From Bacillus niameyensis (GTDB taxonomy: Bacteria; Bacillota; Bacilli; Bacillales; Bacillaceae_C): a DNA stretch of 64,000 nt. The notes under the pieces were generated by a model. It did not search any database and had not been told where the DNA came from. It worked only from the letters and a program-made list of their open reading frames with translations. The DNA lies in NCBI RefSeq assembly GCF_001375535.1, contig NZ_LN831197.1, positions 1,892,622 through 1,956,621 on the forward strand, in the 5' to 3' direction. Made by a program: the position numbers and the translations under genes. This document shows, piece by piece, positions 18,131 through 27,590 of the stretch (position 1 is the first letter of the stretch; each line of letters begins with the position of its first letter).

Positions 18131-19162
18131 TTAGGAACTAATAAAACTATGCTGCCCAGCAGTATATAAATCGCGCCAAATCTTATTTAGTTTGGAGTCT
18201 TCCATAATGGCCTCCATACCTAATTGACGAATAAGACTGTTCGTACCATCAATCGCAAGCTTAACTGAACGTTTGCAAATTTGACTAAAATGCTCAAGCT
18301 CTGTTACATCCAGCGTTTTCCCTAGAAGATGATCTCCCCATAACTTTTCTACTTCCGAATAAAATTCAGAAGTTGACTTAGAAAACAAATCTTCATGCTT
18401 CTTTACTGCTTCACTTACAAGTTTAAAACGTTCGCCAGCACTGCTCATTCTTTTTTCTACGATTCGATTGGTTTCCTCATAAAAACTTTCTGTAATACCA
18501 AAGCATACTGCTGTAAAAGAGCTTTGCGAAAACTGAACAAAAGGAAAGGTATAAATCGGATTTGCATATTGATTTTGCTCTCCAAATATAGAAAATGTTC
18601 GTTCTTTTGGAACAAAGGCATTATTCACCTTAATCGAATGGCTCCCAGTTGCTTTTAAGCCAAACGCATTCCAATCTTCTACTATTTCTACTTGCTCAGG
18701 CATTAAAATAAAACTGAGAATTTCTCCATCTTTTAGTTTATTATTTGCGGTGAAAAAAGAGGCGAATGGGGATCCGCTGCAATATTTCCATTCCCCATTA
18801 ACGATATAGCCTCCATCCACTTCCGCGGCCACCCCATTAGGATGGCCACTTCCAGCAAGTACAGCGTGATTCGGGCTAAATAATTTTTCCGCCCACTCAG
18901 TATCCATGAATGGAACGAACATTCCTCCGCCTGATCCAATTGTCGTTAACCAACCAAAATTCCCTTCCACAGCAGACGCTTTCTGAAAAACACGTAATGC
19001 CTCAGGAAGGCTCAACATTTTCCCGCCTAACTCCTCGGGAACAAATAATTTAAATAATTTCTGTTCGTACATAAAGGTGAGAATATCACTTGGTATTGCC
19101 TTTGTATATTCCATTTCTCTTGCCTGTTCTCTAATTCTCTCTCTCCACGCCTCAGTAAACAT
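18131..19162 (-). CDS. Acyl-CoA dehydrogenase-family flavoprotein
   Basis: 343 residues, shorter than classic acyl-CoA dehydrogenases (about 380). N-terminal helical domain (IPSDILTFMYEQKLFKLFVPEELGG), middle beta domain (GGYIVNGEWKYCSGSPFASF, LKATGSHSIKVNNAFVP) and a C-terminal helical part (SFTAVCFGITESFYEE). The pattern resembles the DszC/HpaH-like branch, where the enzyme may act as a flavin-dependent monooxygenase or hydroxylase. It is only 19 bp downstream of the GbsR-type gene on the same strand and so may be co-transcribed with it. Confidence 0.75.
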   Translation of the reverse strand: MFTEAWRERIREQAREMEYTKAIPSDILTFMYEQKLFKLFVPEELGGKMLSLPEALRVFQKASAVEGNFGWLTTIGSGGGMFVPFMDTEWAEKLFSPNHAVLAGSGHPNGVAAEVDGGYIVNGEWKYCSGSPFASFFTANNKLKDGEILSFILMPEQVEIVEDWNAFGLKATGSHSIKVNNAFVPKERTFSIFGEQNQYANPIYTFPFVQFSQSSFTAVCFGITESFYEETNRIVEKRMSSAGERFKLVSEAVKKHEDLFSKSTSEFYSEVEKLWGDHLLGKTLDVTELEHFSQICKRSVKLAIDGTNSLIRQLGMEAIMEDSKLNKIWRDLYTAGQHSFISS

Positions 19163-19180
19163 AGGTTCCCCCGCAGCTTT

Positions 19181-19726
19181 TTAGTTTGTTTTTTTTGGCA
19201 CTAATTGGAAGATTTCGTGTGATTCAAATGTCTCCACTACTCTCGCCAACCAATCGTAATAAGACAATATATATTCAAGCTTATCTATATCCCCTTGCGC
19301 AAGCTCCTTGATCTCCTCGTCCGTTTCTTCATTAGAAGCTAATTCTCTTAATTCTGATAAAGATTTACGAATGGAGATTTTATGCATCGAAACCGCACTT
19401 TTCCATTTAGTTGAAAATAAATCTATAAAGCTTTGATACCAGTCTTCTTCGACTTGGTATAAATCTTTTCTTATCCCTTTTTTCCAAACCCTTTCGACCA
19501 TTTTCAAATCCGATAAAGCCCTGACTGAGGTACTCATACTCGTTTTACTCATACCCAGTTCTTCCTTCATTTCATCGAGTGTTAAAGGTTCATGGTGAAA
19601 AAACATCATTCCATATAATCTGCCAGCCGATGGGGTAAGTCCATATAAATGAATATTTTGAGCAATCGTCTCTATGATCCGTTCACGGGCTTTTTCAAGT
19701 TGCTCTTTGTCCTTCAACAATTTCAC
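19181..19726 (-). CDS. GbsR/OpcR-type MarR-family regulator
   Basis: 181 residues typical of GbsR-type regulators: GLTPSAGRLYGMMFFHHEPLT, DEMKEELGMSKTSMS as helix-turn-helix, and a C-terminal dimer/ligand part (IDKLEYILSYYDWLARVVETF). Known members (GbsR, OpcR) repress choline or betaine uptake genes and respond to choline. It is divergent from opuA, and the region between them holds two GTAC-type palindromes, so it probably controls opuA and itself. A TATAAT -10 for this gene lies at 19766-19761. The acyl-CoA dehydrogenase-like gene follows after 18 bp. Confidence 0.88.
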   Translation of the reverse strand: MKLLKDKEQLEKARERIIETIAQNIHLYGLTPSAGRLYGMMFFHHEPLTLDEMKEELGMSKTSMSTSVRALSDLKMVERVWKKGIRKDLYQVEEDWYQSFIDLFSTKWKSAVSMHKISIRKSLSELRELASNEETDEEIKELAQGDIDKLEYILSYYDWLARVVETFESHEIFQLVPKKTN

Positions 19727-19824
19727 ATCCTCAATAATGATGACCCTTATGAACTACTCTATTATACCTTTCAAAAAAAATAAAGAATTATGCGATGGAG
19801 GAAATCAAAGCATTTTGGAGCATT

Positions 19825-19854
19825 TGTACGAAAAATATCCGTTTCATTCGTACA
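19825..19854. promoter_or_regulatory. Palindromic operator candidate 1 (opuA / GbsR-type)
   Basis: Perfect inverted repeat TGTACGAA (19825-19832) / TTCGTACA (19847-19854) with a 14-base spacer. Its centre is about 32 bp, three helical turns, from the second palindrome. Likely binding site of the divergent GbsR-type regulator. Confidence 0.6.
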
Positions 19855-19861
19855 GTTTATT

Positions 19862-19882
19862 CTGTACGTACATATCGTACAG
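19862..19882. promoter_or_regulatory. Palindromic operator candidate 2 (opuA / GbsR-type)
   Basis: Perfect inverted repeat CTGTACG (19862-19868) / CGTACAG (19876-19882) with a 7-base spacer containing a further GTAC junction. It shares the GTACG core with operator candidate 1. Confidence 0.6.
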
Positions 19883-19959
19883 TATATGGATGGTTATGAG
19901 GATTGTAATCTAATTCATGATTACGTAACATTAAATAAGTAATCAAAAGGGGTGAAATC

Positions 19960-21213
19960 ATGGAGGTAACGACTAGAAAGAAAAAAATCGAAGTAAAAAA
20001 TGTAACGAAAATCTTCGGTAAAAACATCAAAAAAGCAAAGCAACTCTTACAAGAGGGTAAAAATAAACAAGAAATTTTAAAATCCACCAATGCCACAGTT
20101 GGAGTAAATAACGCCCAATTTGAAGTGTTTGACGGAGAAATCTTCGTTATTATGGGTTTATCAGGTAGTGGAAAATCTACGCTTGTTCGAATGCTTAATC
20201 GCTTAATTGAACCGACAGATGGTCAAATTTTATTAGATGGAATTGACCTCGTCACTTTAAAAAAGGATGAACTTCGTGAAGTTAGAAGGAAAAAAATTGG
20301 AATGGTCTTTCAGAAATTCGCACTTTTCCCACACCGAACGATACTGGAAAACACAGAATATGGTTTGGAAATACAGGGAATTCCAAACCAAACTCGTGAT
20401 GCCAAAGCACGCGAAGCATTAAAACTTGTTGGTCTAGAAGGTTATGAAAATCAGTACCCTAATCAACTTAGTGGGGGAATGCAACAACGGGTAGGTCTTG
20501 CGAGAGCACTTGCAAATAACCCGGACATTTTATTAATGGATGAAGCGTTTAGTGCATTGGATCCTCTTATTCGAAAAGACATGCAAAACGAATTACTTCA
20601 GTTGCATGATGAAATGGGGAAAACGATTATTTTTATTACCCACGATCTTGATGAGGCGCTAAGAATCGGAGATAGAATCGCGCTTATGAAAGATGGGGAA
20701 ATCGTCCAACTTGGTACACCTGAAGAAATATTAATGAGACCTTCCAATGAATATGTTGAAAGGTTTGTAGAAGATGTAGATCTATCCAAAGTGCTAACTG
20801 CTAATCATATTATGAAACAAGCAGAAAGTGTTCAGATTGATAGAGGACCAAGAGTCGCTCTACGACTTATGAAACATCACGGAATATCGTCTATTTATAT
20901 TGTAGATAAACAAAACAGACTACTTGGAGCCGTAACTGCGCAAGAAGCAAAAGAAGCAGCTGAAAAAGATCAATCGCTTCAAGAAGTGCTCATTGAAAAT
21001 ATAACGACTATTTCTGAGGATACTTTGCTCACTGATCTCTTTAATATGGTCTCTACCGCTCCGATTCCTGTTGCTGTTGTCAATGAGGAACGAAGATTGC
21101 AAGGAATCATCATTCGCGGAGCATTGATTGGTGCACTTTCTGGAGATGATCATTTTATTAATGAAAATGGACTGCAAGATCCAGTGGTCGATACATTGCG
21201 GGAGGTGAATTAA
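19960..21213 (+). CDS. opuAA: Glycine betaine ABC transporter ATPase OpuAA
   Basis: 417 residues with the ProV/OpuAA layout: an N-terminal extension (VKNVTKIFGKNIKKAKQLL), Walker A MGLSGSGKST, signature LSGGMQQRVGLARAL, Walker B ILLMDEA, switch His in FITHDLDEAL, and two C-terminal CBS repeats (TANHIMKQAESVQI; LIENITTISEDTLLTDLFNM). In OpuA the CBS pair senses ionic strength. First gene of opuAA-AB-AC, preceded by AAGGGGTGA, and divergent from the GbsR-type regulator across GTAC palindromes. Confidence 0.95.
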   Translation: MEVTTRKKKIEVKNVTKIFGKNIKKAKQLLQEGKNKQEILKSTNATVGVNNAQFEVFDGEIFVIMGLSGSGKSTLVRMLNRLIEPTDGQILLDGIDLVTLKKDELREVRRKKIGMVFQKFALFPHRTILENTEYGLEIQGIPNQTRDAKAREALKLVGLEGYENQYPNQLSGGMQQRVGLARALANNPDILLMDEAFSALDPLIRKDMQNELLQLHDEMGKTIIFITHDLDEALRIGDRIALMKDGEIVQLGTPEEILMRPSNEYVERFVEDVDLSKVLTANHIMKQAESVQIDRGPRVALRLMKHHGISSIYIVDKQNRLLGAVTAQEAKEAAEKDQSLQEVLIENITTISEDTLLTDLFNMVSTAPIPVAVVNEERRLQGIIIRGALIGALSGDDHFINENGLQDPVVDTLREVN

Positions 21214-21214
21214 T

Positions 21215-22063
21215 TTGGAAAATCTTTTACCGAGAATCCCGCTCGCCACATGGATTGATAATCTATTAGATTGGCTGATTGATAAGTTTGGCTCAGTATT
21301 TGACGGAATTACAGTTTTACTGGAAGGTGCCGTAGAAGGAATTGTTTCAGTACTTGGTTTTATCCCCTCCATTCTGCTTGCCGTTATCTTCGGTCTCATT
21401 GCTTGGCTCGTATCAACTCGAAAAATAGCCATTTTTTCCTTGATTGGTTTTTTGATTGTTGATTATTTAGGATTTTGGAATCCGATGTTAGAGATGTTAG
21501 CCCTCGTAATCACTTCAGTCATCATCTCTATTATTTTAGGAATTCCCATTGGGATTTGGGCATCACAGAAAAATACGGTTAGGAAAATAGTTACACCTAT
21601 ATTGGATTTCATGCAGACGATGCCAGCTTTCGTATACTTATTGCCGGCCATCTTCTTTTTCAATATTGGCGTTGTACCAGGTATTGTGGCTTCCGTTATT
21701 TTCTCGATGCCACCGACGATTCGCTTAACTATTCTCGGGATTCGCCAAGTTCCAGAGGATCTAATAGAAGCAACAGAAGCATTTGGTTCAACTACTGGCC
21801 AAAGGTTAATGAAAGTTCAAATTCCACTCGCCATGCCCACAATTATGGCTGGGATTAATCAGAGTATTATGCTCGCGTTATCTATGGTCGTTATAGCTTC
21901 TATGGTTGGTGCACCAGGCCTTGGTACAGAAGTGTACCGAGCTGTTACGCAATTGAAAACCGGTGTTGGATTTGAAGCCGGACTTGCAATTGTAATAGTA
22001 GCGATCATTTTAGATAGAATTACACAAAATGTAGGAAAGAAAAAACAAGGGGGAACTGTGTAA
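21215..22063 (+). CDS. opuAB: Glycine betaine ABC transporter permease OpuAB
   Basis: 282 residues, highly hydrophobic, with the BPD_transp_1 domain and EAA loop (EATEAFGSTTGQRLMKVQIP) near residues 188-207 and the N-terminal amphipathic stretch seen in OpuAB. The start is TTG with GGAGGTG 8 bases upstream; it begins one base after the opuAA stop. It forms the membrane channel for glycine betaine. Confidence 0.93.
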   Translation: MENLLPRIPLATWIDNLLDWLIDKFGSVFDGITVLLEGAVEGIVSVLGFIPSILLAVIFGLIAWLVSTRKIAIFSLIGFLIVDYLGFWNPMLEMLALVITSVIISIILGIPIGIWASQKNTVRKIVTPILDFMQTMPAFVYLLPAIFFFNIGVVPGIVASVIFSMPPTIRLTILGIRQVPEDLIEATEAFGSTTGQRLMKVQIPLAMPTIMAGINQSIMLALSMVVIASMVGAPGLGTEVYRAVTQLKTGVGFEAGLAIVIVAIILDRITQNVGKKKQGGTV

Positions 22064-22981
<918 letters not shown>

Positions 22982-22991
22982 TCAGTGTTAC

Positions 22992-23028
22992 AAAAAGTCC
23001 CTCCGCAAATAAGTGGAGGGATTTCCTT
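22992..23028 (+). terminator. opuA operon terminator
   Basis: Stem TCCCTCC / GGAGGGA with a 10-base loop and a following T-rich run (TTTCCTTATTT). It lies between convergent opuAC and the sirtuin gene and may serve both. Confidence 0.75.
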
Positions 23029-23731
23029 ATTTATCTAGTTCTTTCAGGACTTCACCAATTTTACGTTCATTAACGACAAGGTCAGCAAACATATCCAGTT
23101 CAGTTGGTTCCATATTGATAATGACAAATTTAGCCCCATTTTGTTTAGCGATTAATGGAAATTGATTAGCTGGTGAAACCGTTAGAGAAGAACCAAGAAC
23201 GATAAACAAATCTGCTTTTTCACTTTCTTCAGCAGCTTTCATTAATGCATCCTCTGGCAACATTTCCCCGAATAATACGACAGACGGTCTTAAGGTCCCG
23301 CCACATTCACAAATAAATTCTTCCTTTGCATATTTTTCATTACCATATTCCTTACCGCATGTTTGACAATGAACCTTTTTCATCGTTCCATGCAATTCAA
23401 TCACATTCTCGCTGCCCGCCTCTGAGTGAAAACCATCAATATTTTGCGTAATAATGCTCTTGATCAGTCCTGCCTTTTCCCATTTCGCTAAAATTTCATG
23501 ACCTTTATGTGGATGGGCCTCATTAAGACCTAATACACGGTAACGATAAAATTCAAAGAACATCTCAACGTTTTGATTCAATGCCTCTGTACTTGCTATT
23601 TTACTTGGATCTTCCTTTGTCCATAACCCATTGTTAGAAGAGCGGAAATCAGGCAAACCACTTTCTGTTGACATACCTGCTCCCGTTAATACGACCGTAT
23701 AATTAGAGTCTTTTAACCATTGAGATAACAA
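23027..23731 (-). CDS. SIR2-family NAD-dependent protein deacylase
   Basis: About 234 residues with sirtuin motifs: GAGMSTESGLPDFR (NAD site), TQNIDGFH (catalytic His follows in ELHG), four zinc cysteines (CQTCG and CECGG), GSSLTVSPANQ and NMEPTELD. It removes acyl groups from lysines using NAD. B. subtilis SrtN is similar in length. I prefer the TTG at 23731 (AAAGGAG 11 bases upstream, and 11 residues before the conserved LTGAG); an ATG at 23830 would add an atypical 33-residue tail without a ribosome binding site. Confidence 0.85.
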   Translation of the reverse strand: MLSQWLKDSNYTVVLTGAGMSTESGLPDFRSSNNGLWTKEDPSKIASTEALNQNVEMFFEFYRYRVLGLNEAHPHKGHEILAKWEKAGLIKSIITQNIDGFHSEAGSENVIELHGTMKKVHCQTCGKEYGNEKYAKEEFICECGGTLRPSVVLFGEMLPEDALMKAAEESEKADLFIVLGSSLTVSPANQFPLIAKQNGAKFVIINMEPTELDMFADLVVNERKIGEVLKELDK

Positions 23732-23841
23732 GTCAAAACAATCTCCTTTCCTAAATAAAGATTCGACATTTTTCGGGGCGTGCCTGTCACGACCCGAAAT
23801 ACAGCCAAAAAGAAGGATATTCACAAACATTGCTTAATATA

Positions 23842-23853
23842 GTAGTATACTAC
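23842..23853. promoter_or_regulatory. Palindromic shared -10 candidate between sirtuin and DUF2339 genes
   Basis: The perfect palindrome GTAGTATACTAC contains TATACT on both strands, so it can act as the -10 of both divergent genes. I found no good -35 on either side, so this is tentative. Confidence 0.35.
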
Positions 23854-23877
23854 ACTTTTTTGAAAGGAGGAACGTGC

Positions 23878-25479
23878 ATGGAGGAGAAGCCGTCTTTAGA
23901 AGAGCGGGTTCAATTTTTAGAAAACCGAGTTAAATATCTTGAGGAGCGCTTAAATGTAACAATGCAGCCAAAAAACATTGCTTCACCACTTCCTGTAAAA
24001 CCAACTGAACATACAGAGAGCAAACCGATCGAATGGGATGTATTAATCTTCCAAAAGATACTGCCAAGACTGTTTATTTTTGTCCTCATAATTGGACTTT
24101 TATGGGGGTTTAAGGCTGTCTCCGATTTTGGACTCATAACAAATCTCGTTAAAATAATGATGGGTTTTTCAGTCGCAATTGGCTTAATCCTCATCGGGAT
24201 GTTGCAAATAAAACGTCATCGCAAGATTTTAGGCCAAGTTTTAGTTGGCGGTGCCATCCCCACTCTTATGTTCACAACTTTTGCGATGCATCAACTATAT
24301 GGTATGACTGGCCCAACAGTCTCTTTTGTTCTGAATGTTATTTGGATTGGACTGGGACTCTTTTTCACGTACAAATACAAATCTCAAGGAATTGGTATTG
24401 TTTCCACAGTTGGCGGTGTCTTTGTACCATTTTTAATTGAAAATACTGTATCCAATATTCCTTTATTCATCTTATATGAAACGATTCTTTACACACTATT
24501 TCTTTGGCTTGCCTTGCGATATCGCTATAAAATACTATACATTGTTTCTGCTATTTTCTTGCATATGTCCTTATTAATATTTTATCTTATCGTCCAAATT
24601 CCTGTTGAACTTAAATGGCTCGCGGTCTCCCCAGTCGTTATTCAACAATTCTCTATTCTTTACGGATTTTTAAAGACAAAGAATATGTTAAAGTGCCAAG
24701 CATATAGTTTATTTTCGAGCTTAATGTTATCGTCATTATGGCTTTCTATCGTTTTAACAGATCAGGAATCCGCAGTTATTTTTGCTGCTATGTTTATTAT
24801 TTATAGTTCCAGCTTTTACTTTTATCAGAAAGACCAGCTTCGTGCGCCGATTTTTGTTGCCAATATTTTGGCTAGCCTCCTCTTTTTCACAGAAATGCTC
24901 ATTCCAGAGCTTAGCTTTGAGGTTATTATCGGCTCTAGTCTTATCTTCATGTTCCTATCACAAAAATATAAAAGTGTTTTCCATTTCCTGCTCTTTCTAA
25001 TTACTTATGTGATATGCTTTTTCATGATGGCGAACTATCCTATCTCAAATTGGCTTTCTTGGGAGATGTTACACTGGATTATTTTTATAGTTGCAACAGG
25101 CTATGGCATCCTTCACCTTCCTGCTTCCACCAAAAAGGAAAAATCATTAGCTTATAGTATGGGAACGCCTTATTTAGCGATTTTAATATTAGTCTTTACT
25201 TCCATGATTTCAAGTCTAATCGCTGGAGACGCAAGCCAAAACGAGGAACGTTTTATTACGAGCGTTCTTTGGGTGGCAGTAGCGGTCTTTTTCATGGTAG
25301 TAGGTCATTCTACTAAAATTCAACAGAGTAAATATGTTGGTGTAGGAATTTTATTTGTGACACTTGGGAAGATCATATTAATAGATATTCATTTTGTCTC
25401 AGTCGCCATTAGGGCTGCCTTGTTTATACTATTAGGTGTTGTAGGATTAGTGGTCTCCAGAATCTTTTATAAAAAATAA
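23878..25479 (+). CDS. DUF2339-type multi-spanning membrane protein
   Basis: 533 residues. A coiled-coil N-terminus (SLEERVQFLENRVKYLEERLN) is followed by a hydrophobic region with many membrane helices, the pattern of DUF2339 proteins of unknown function. The ATG at 23878 has AAAGGAGG 7 bases upstream; an earlier in-frame ATG at 23830 has none. A strong bidirectional terminator follows. No functional clue from neighbours. Confidence 0.75.
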   Translation: MEEKPSLEERVQFLENRVKYLEERLNVTMQPKNIASPLPVKPTEHTESKPIEWDVLIFQKILPRLFIFVLIIGLLWGFKAVSDFGLITNLVKIMMGFSVAIGLILIGMLQIKRHRKILGQVLVGGAIPTLMFTTFAMHQLYGMTGPTVSFVLNVIWIGLGLFFTYKYKSQGIGIVSTVGGVFVPFLIENTVSNIPLFILYETILYTLFLWLALRYRYKILYIVSAIFLHMSLLIFYLIVQIPVELKWLAVSPVVIQQFSILYGFLKTKNMLKCQAYSLFSSLMLSSLWLSIVLTDQESAVIFAAMFIIYSSSFYFYQKDQLRAPIFVANILASLLFFTEMLIPELSFEVIIGSSLIFMFLSQKYKSVFHFLLFLITYVICFFMMANYPISNWLSWEMLHWIIFIVATGYGILHLPASTKKEKSLAYSMGTPYLAILILVFTSMISSLIAGDASQNEERFITSVLWVAVAVFFMVVGHSTKIQQSKYVGVGILFVTLGKIILIDIHFVSVAIRAALFILLGVVGLVVSRIFYKK

Positions 25480-25480
25480 A

Positions 25481-25526
25481 AAAAGCTGTTTCAAAAGTAA
25501 ATTTTCTACTTTTGAAACAGCTTTTC
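25481..25526. terminator. Bidirectional terminator
   Basis: A near-perfect stem of about 19 bp (AAAAGCTGTTTCAAAAGTA and its complement, 7-base loop) with A and T runs on both sides, between convergent genes. Confidence 0.92.
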
Positions 25527-25562
25527 ATTCATCAGAATTTATCAAATTTCAATTAGTACCTG

Positions 25563-26525
25563 TTACTTGTTAAGGGCACCTTCGATTTCGTCTACCATGA
25601 TAGCGACAGATTCAAGCCCGCCACCTGAGAGATACCAGCTTTCAGGATCAAGATAAATGATTTTTCCATTTTTATAGGCGTTTGTTTTCTTCACTAAATC
25701 ATTTTCGATTGTTTCGTTTGCCTTTACTTCTCCCCCAATCGCTGCACTGCGGTCAATAACAAAGAGATAATCAGGGTTTTTTTCTAAAATATATTCTGAA
25801 GTGATACTTTGACCATGTGTTGTAGCCTCAATATTTTCATCTGCTTGTTTAAATCCAAAAACATCGTGGATAATTCCGAAACGAGAATTAGATCCATATG
25901 CACTCATATTGCCTTCATTAGCTAGCATAACTAATGCTTTCCCATCTAACTGTGATACTTCATCGGATAATGATTTAATTTTATCATCAATAGCAGTCAA
26001 TTCTGTTTTGGCTTGATCTTCTTTTCCAAAGATTTCCCCGATTGTTTCCACATTGTATTTAAATGATTCCATGTATTTTGTTGTATCCAAGCCCATATAG
26101 ATCGTTGGTGCAATTTCCTTAAATTGATCATAAAGACTTGATTGACGTCCAGAAATGATAATTAGATCTGGATCTAATGCATGAATTTTTTCAAAATCTG
26201 GTTCCTTTAAGCTTCCAACGTTTTCGTATTTATCATCTTCATATTTTGACAAATAATTAGGAATGCTTGTTTTTGGAAGACCGATAACTTCAATTCCCAA
26301 TTTATCCATTGTATCTAGAACACCAAAGTCAAAAACTACAACTTTCTTAGGATTCTTATCGAAAGTAGTTTCATCTAATTCATGTTTAAGAGTCATAGTC
26401 TCAGCTTGCTCACTATTTCCTCCATTATTTTCTTTACCTTCACCTTCATTTTTGGAATCTGCCCCGCAAGCAGCTAATCCAATTGTTAGCACTAATAGTG
26501 CTAGTATAAAACTAATCTTTCTCAT
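25563..26525 (-). CDS. yclQ: Iron-siderophore-binding lipoprotein (YclQ/FpbQ-like)
   Basis: 320 residues with lipobox LAAC (Cys20) and a FecB/BtuF-type periplasmic binding fold (VVVFDFGVLDTMDKLGIEV, DPDLIIISGRQSS, GEIFG). The sequence recalls B. subtilis YclQ, the petrobactin receptor (317 residues). Permease and ATPase genes (yclNOP type) are not next to it, so this is an orphan receptor that must use a transporter elsewhere. Two Fur boxes lie upstream, so iron repression is expected. The linker after the lipid anchor is rich in Glu and Asn. Confidence 0.82.
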   Translation of the reverse strand: MRKISFILALLVLTIGLAACGADSKNEGEGKENNGGNSEQAETMTLKHELDETTFDKNPKKVVVFDFGVLDTMDKLGIEVIGLPKTSIPNYLSKYEDDKYENVGSLKEPDFEKIHALDPDLIIISGRQSSLYDQFKEIAPTIYMGLDTTKYMESFKYNVETIGEIFGKEDQAKTELTAIDDKIKSLSDEVSQLDGKALVMLANEGNMSAYGSNSRFGIIHDVFGFKQADENIEATTHGQSITSEYILEKNPDYLFVIDRSAAIGGEVKANETIENDLVKKTNAYKNGKIIYLDPESWYLSGGGLESVAIMVDEIEGALNK

Positions 26526-26561
26526 TTTGTTCCCTCCTGGTTATTATGTAACATCCTCAAC

Positions 26562-26576
26562 TGATAATGATTATCA
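26562..26576 (-). promoter_or_regulatory. Fur box 1
   Basis: TGATAATGATTATCA is a perfect 7-1-7 Bacillus Fur site, 36 bp upstream of the yclQ-like start. Confidence 0.92.
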
Positions 26577-26616
26577 ATCGAATTCAAAAAAATAAAGACT
26601 TATTAAGCCTTCTGTA

Positions 26617-26635
26617 GATAATGATATTCATTCTC
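26617..26635 (-). promoter_or_regulatory. Fur box 2
   Basis: GATAATGATATTCATTCTC matches the 19-bp Fur consensus at 17 positions. It lies about 50 bp upstream of Fur box 1, so the promoter is probably covered by two Fur dimers. Confidence 0.75.
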
Positions 26636-26767
26636 AATTAGTAATATACCATATTATGATTATAATACAAGCCCTTTTTTTTATATTTTTTCACTTTTTC
26701 ATAAAATTATTCGTGCCACCCGTTATCAACCCTATATCTGAACAAAAAACTTGGCTAATTTCTACTA

Positions 26768-26798
26768 AAAGAGAGACGCCCTAATAAACTAGGACGTC
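26768..26798 (-). terminator. Terminator of the ThuA-like gene
   Basis: Stem GACGTCCTA / TAGGGCGTC with one mismatch and a 6-base loop, followed by TCTCTTTT on the minus strand. Confidence 0.7.
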
Positions 26799-26821
26799 GG
26801 CTCCTTGTAACTAGAAATTTC

Positions 26822-27541
26822 TCATTTAGGAGAGATTGTTTCTAAAGGTTTTACATTTCCATAGGTTGGGTAGGAACGATCAACTGGCTTCGCCCAATTA
26901 GCAGCATTAATTAATACCTTTCGGACCTCTTTATTATAGTAAGTTGGATAAGTTTCATGACCAGGACGGAAATAAAAGATCTTACCATTTCCTCTTTGGT
27001 ATGTACATCCTGAACGGAATACTTCCCCACCTTCAAACCAGCTTACAAATACTAACTGATCTGGCGCAGGTATATCAAAGTGTTCACCGTACATTTCTTC
27101 CTTTTCCAACTCAATATATTCACCGATCCCTTCGGCAATTGGATGGGATGGGTCAACAACCCAAAGTCTCTCGCGGTCATCAGCTTCTCGCCATTTTAAA
27201 TCACAGGAAGTCCCCATTAATTTCTTGAAAATTTTCGAGAAATGCCCAGAATGTAATACAACAAGACCCATTCCTTCGAGTACACGTTTATGAACACGAT
27301 TCACGATTTCTTCAGAAACTTCGTGATGAGCCATATGTCCCCACCAAAATAATACATCGGTTTCTTTTAAAACATCTTCTGTAAGTCCATGCTCTGGTTG
27401 TTCAAGAGTTGCTGTACGGACCGTATGTCCTGTACCTTCAAAGGCTTCTGCAATAGCTCCGTGAATGCCTTCTGGATAGACTTCGCTTACTTTTGGATTC
27501 ATTTTTTCATGTTTGTTTTCATTCCAGATCGTAATATTCAT
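26822..27541 (-). CDS. ThuA-domain protein (trehalose utilisation type)
   Basis: 239 residues with a ThuA fold: [21 protein letters not shown] at the start, [25 protein letters not shown] and [15 protein letters not shown]. ThuA-like proteins have a glutamine amidotransferase-like fold but usually no known enzymatic role; some are linked to trehalose or other sugar pathways. Single-gene unit with its own terminator. Substrate unknown. Confidence 0.82.
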   Translation of the reverse strand: MNITIWNENKHEKMNPKVSEVYPEGIHGAIAEAFEGTGHTVRTATLEQPEHGLTEDVLKETDVLFWWGHMAHHEVSEEIVNRVHKRVLEGMGLVVLHSGHFSKIFKKLMGTSCDLKWREADDRERLWVVDPSHPIAEGIGEYIELEKEEMYGEHFDIPAPDQLVFVSWFEGGEVFRSGCTYQRGNGKIFYFRPGHETYPTYYNKEVRKVLINAANWAKPVDRSYPTYGNVKPLETISPK

Positions 27542-27590
27542 TTAAACTACCACCTTTTATTTGGTTAATCTAATACCACGTGGAAAGAGA

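Noticed and set aside
23732-23830. Longer N-terminus of the sirtuin starting at ATG 23830
   Set aside because: No ribosome binding site, and the extra 33 residues have no counterpart in sirtuins; kept as an alternative only.
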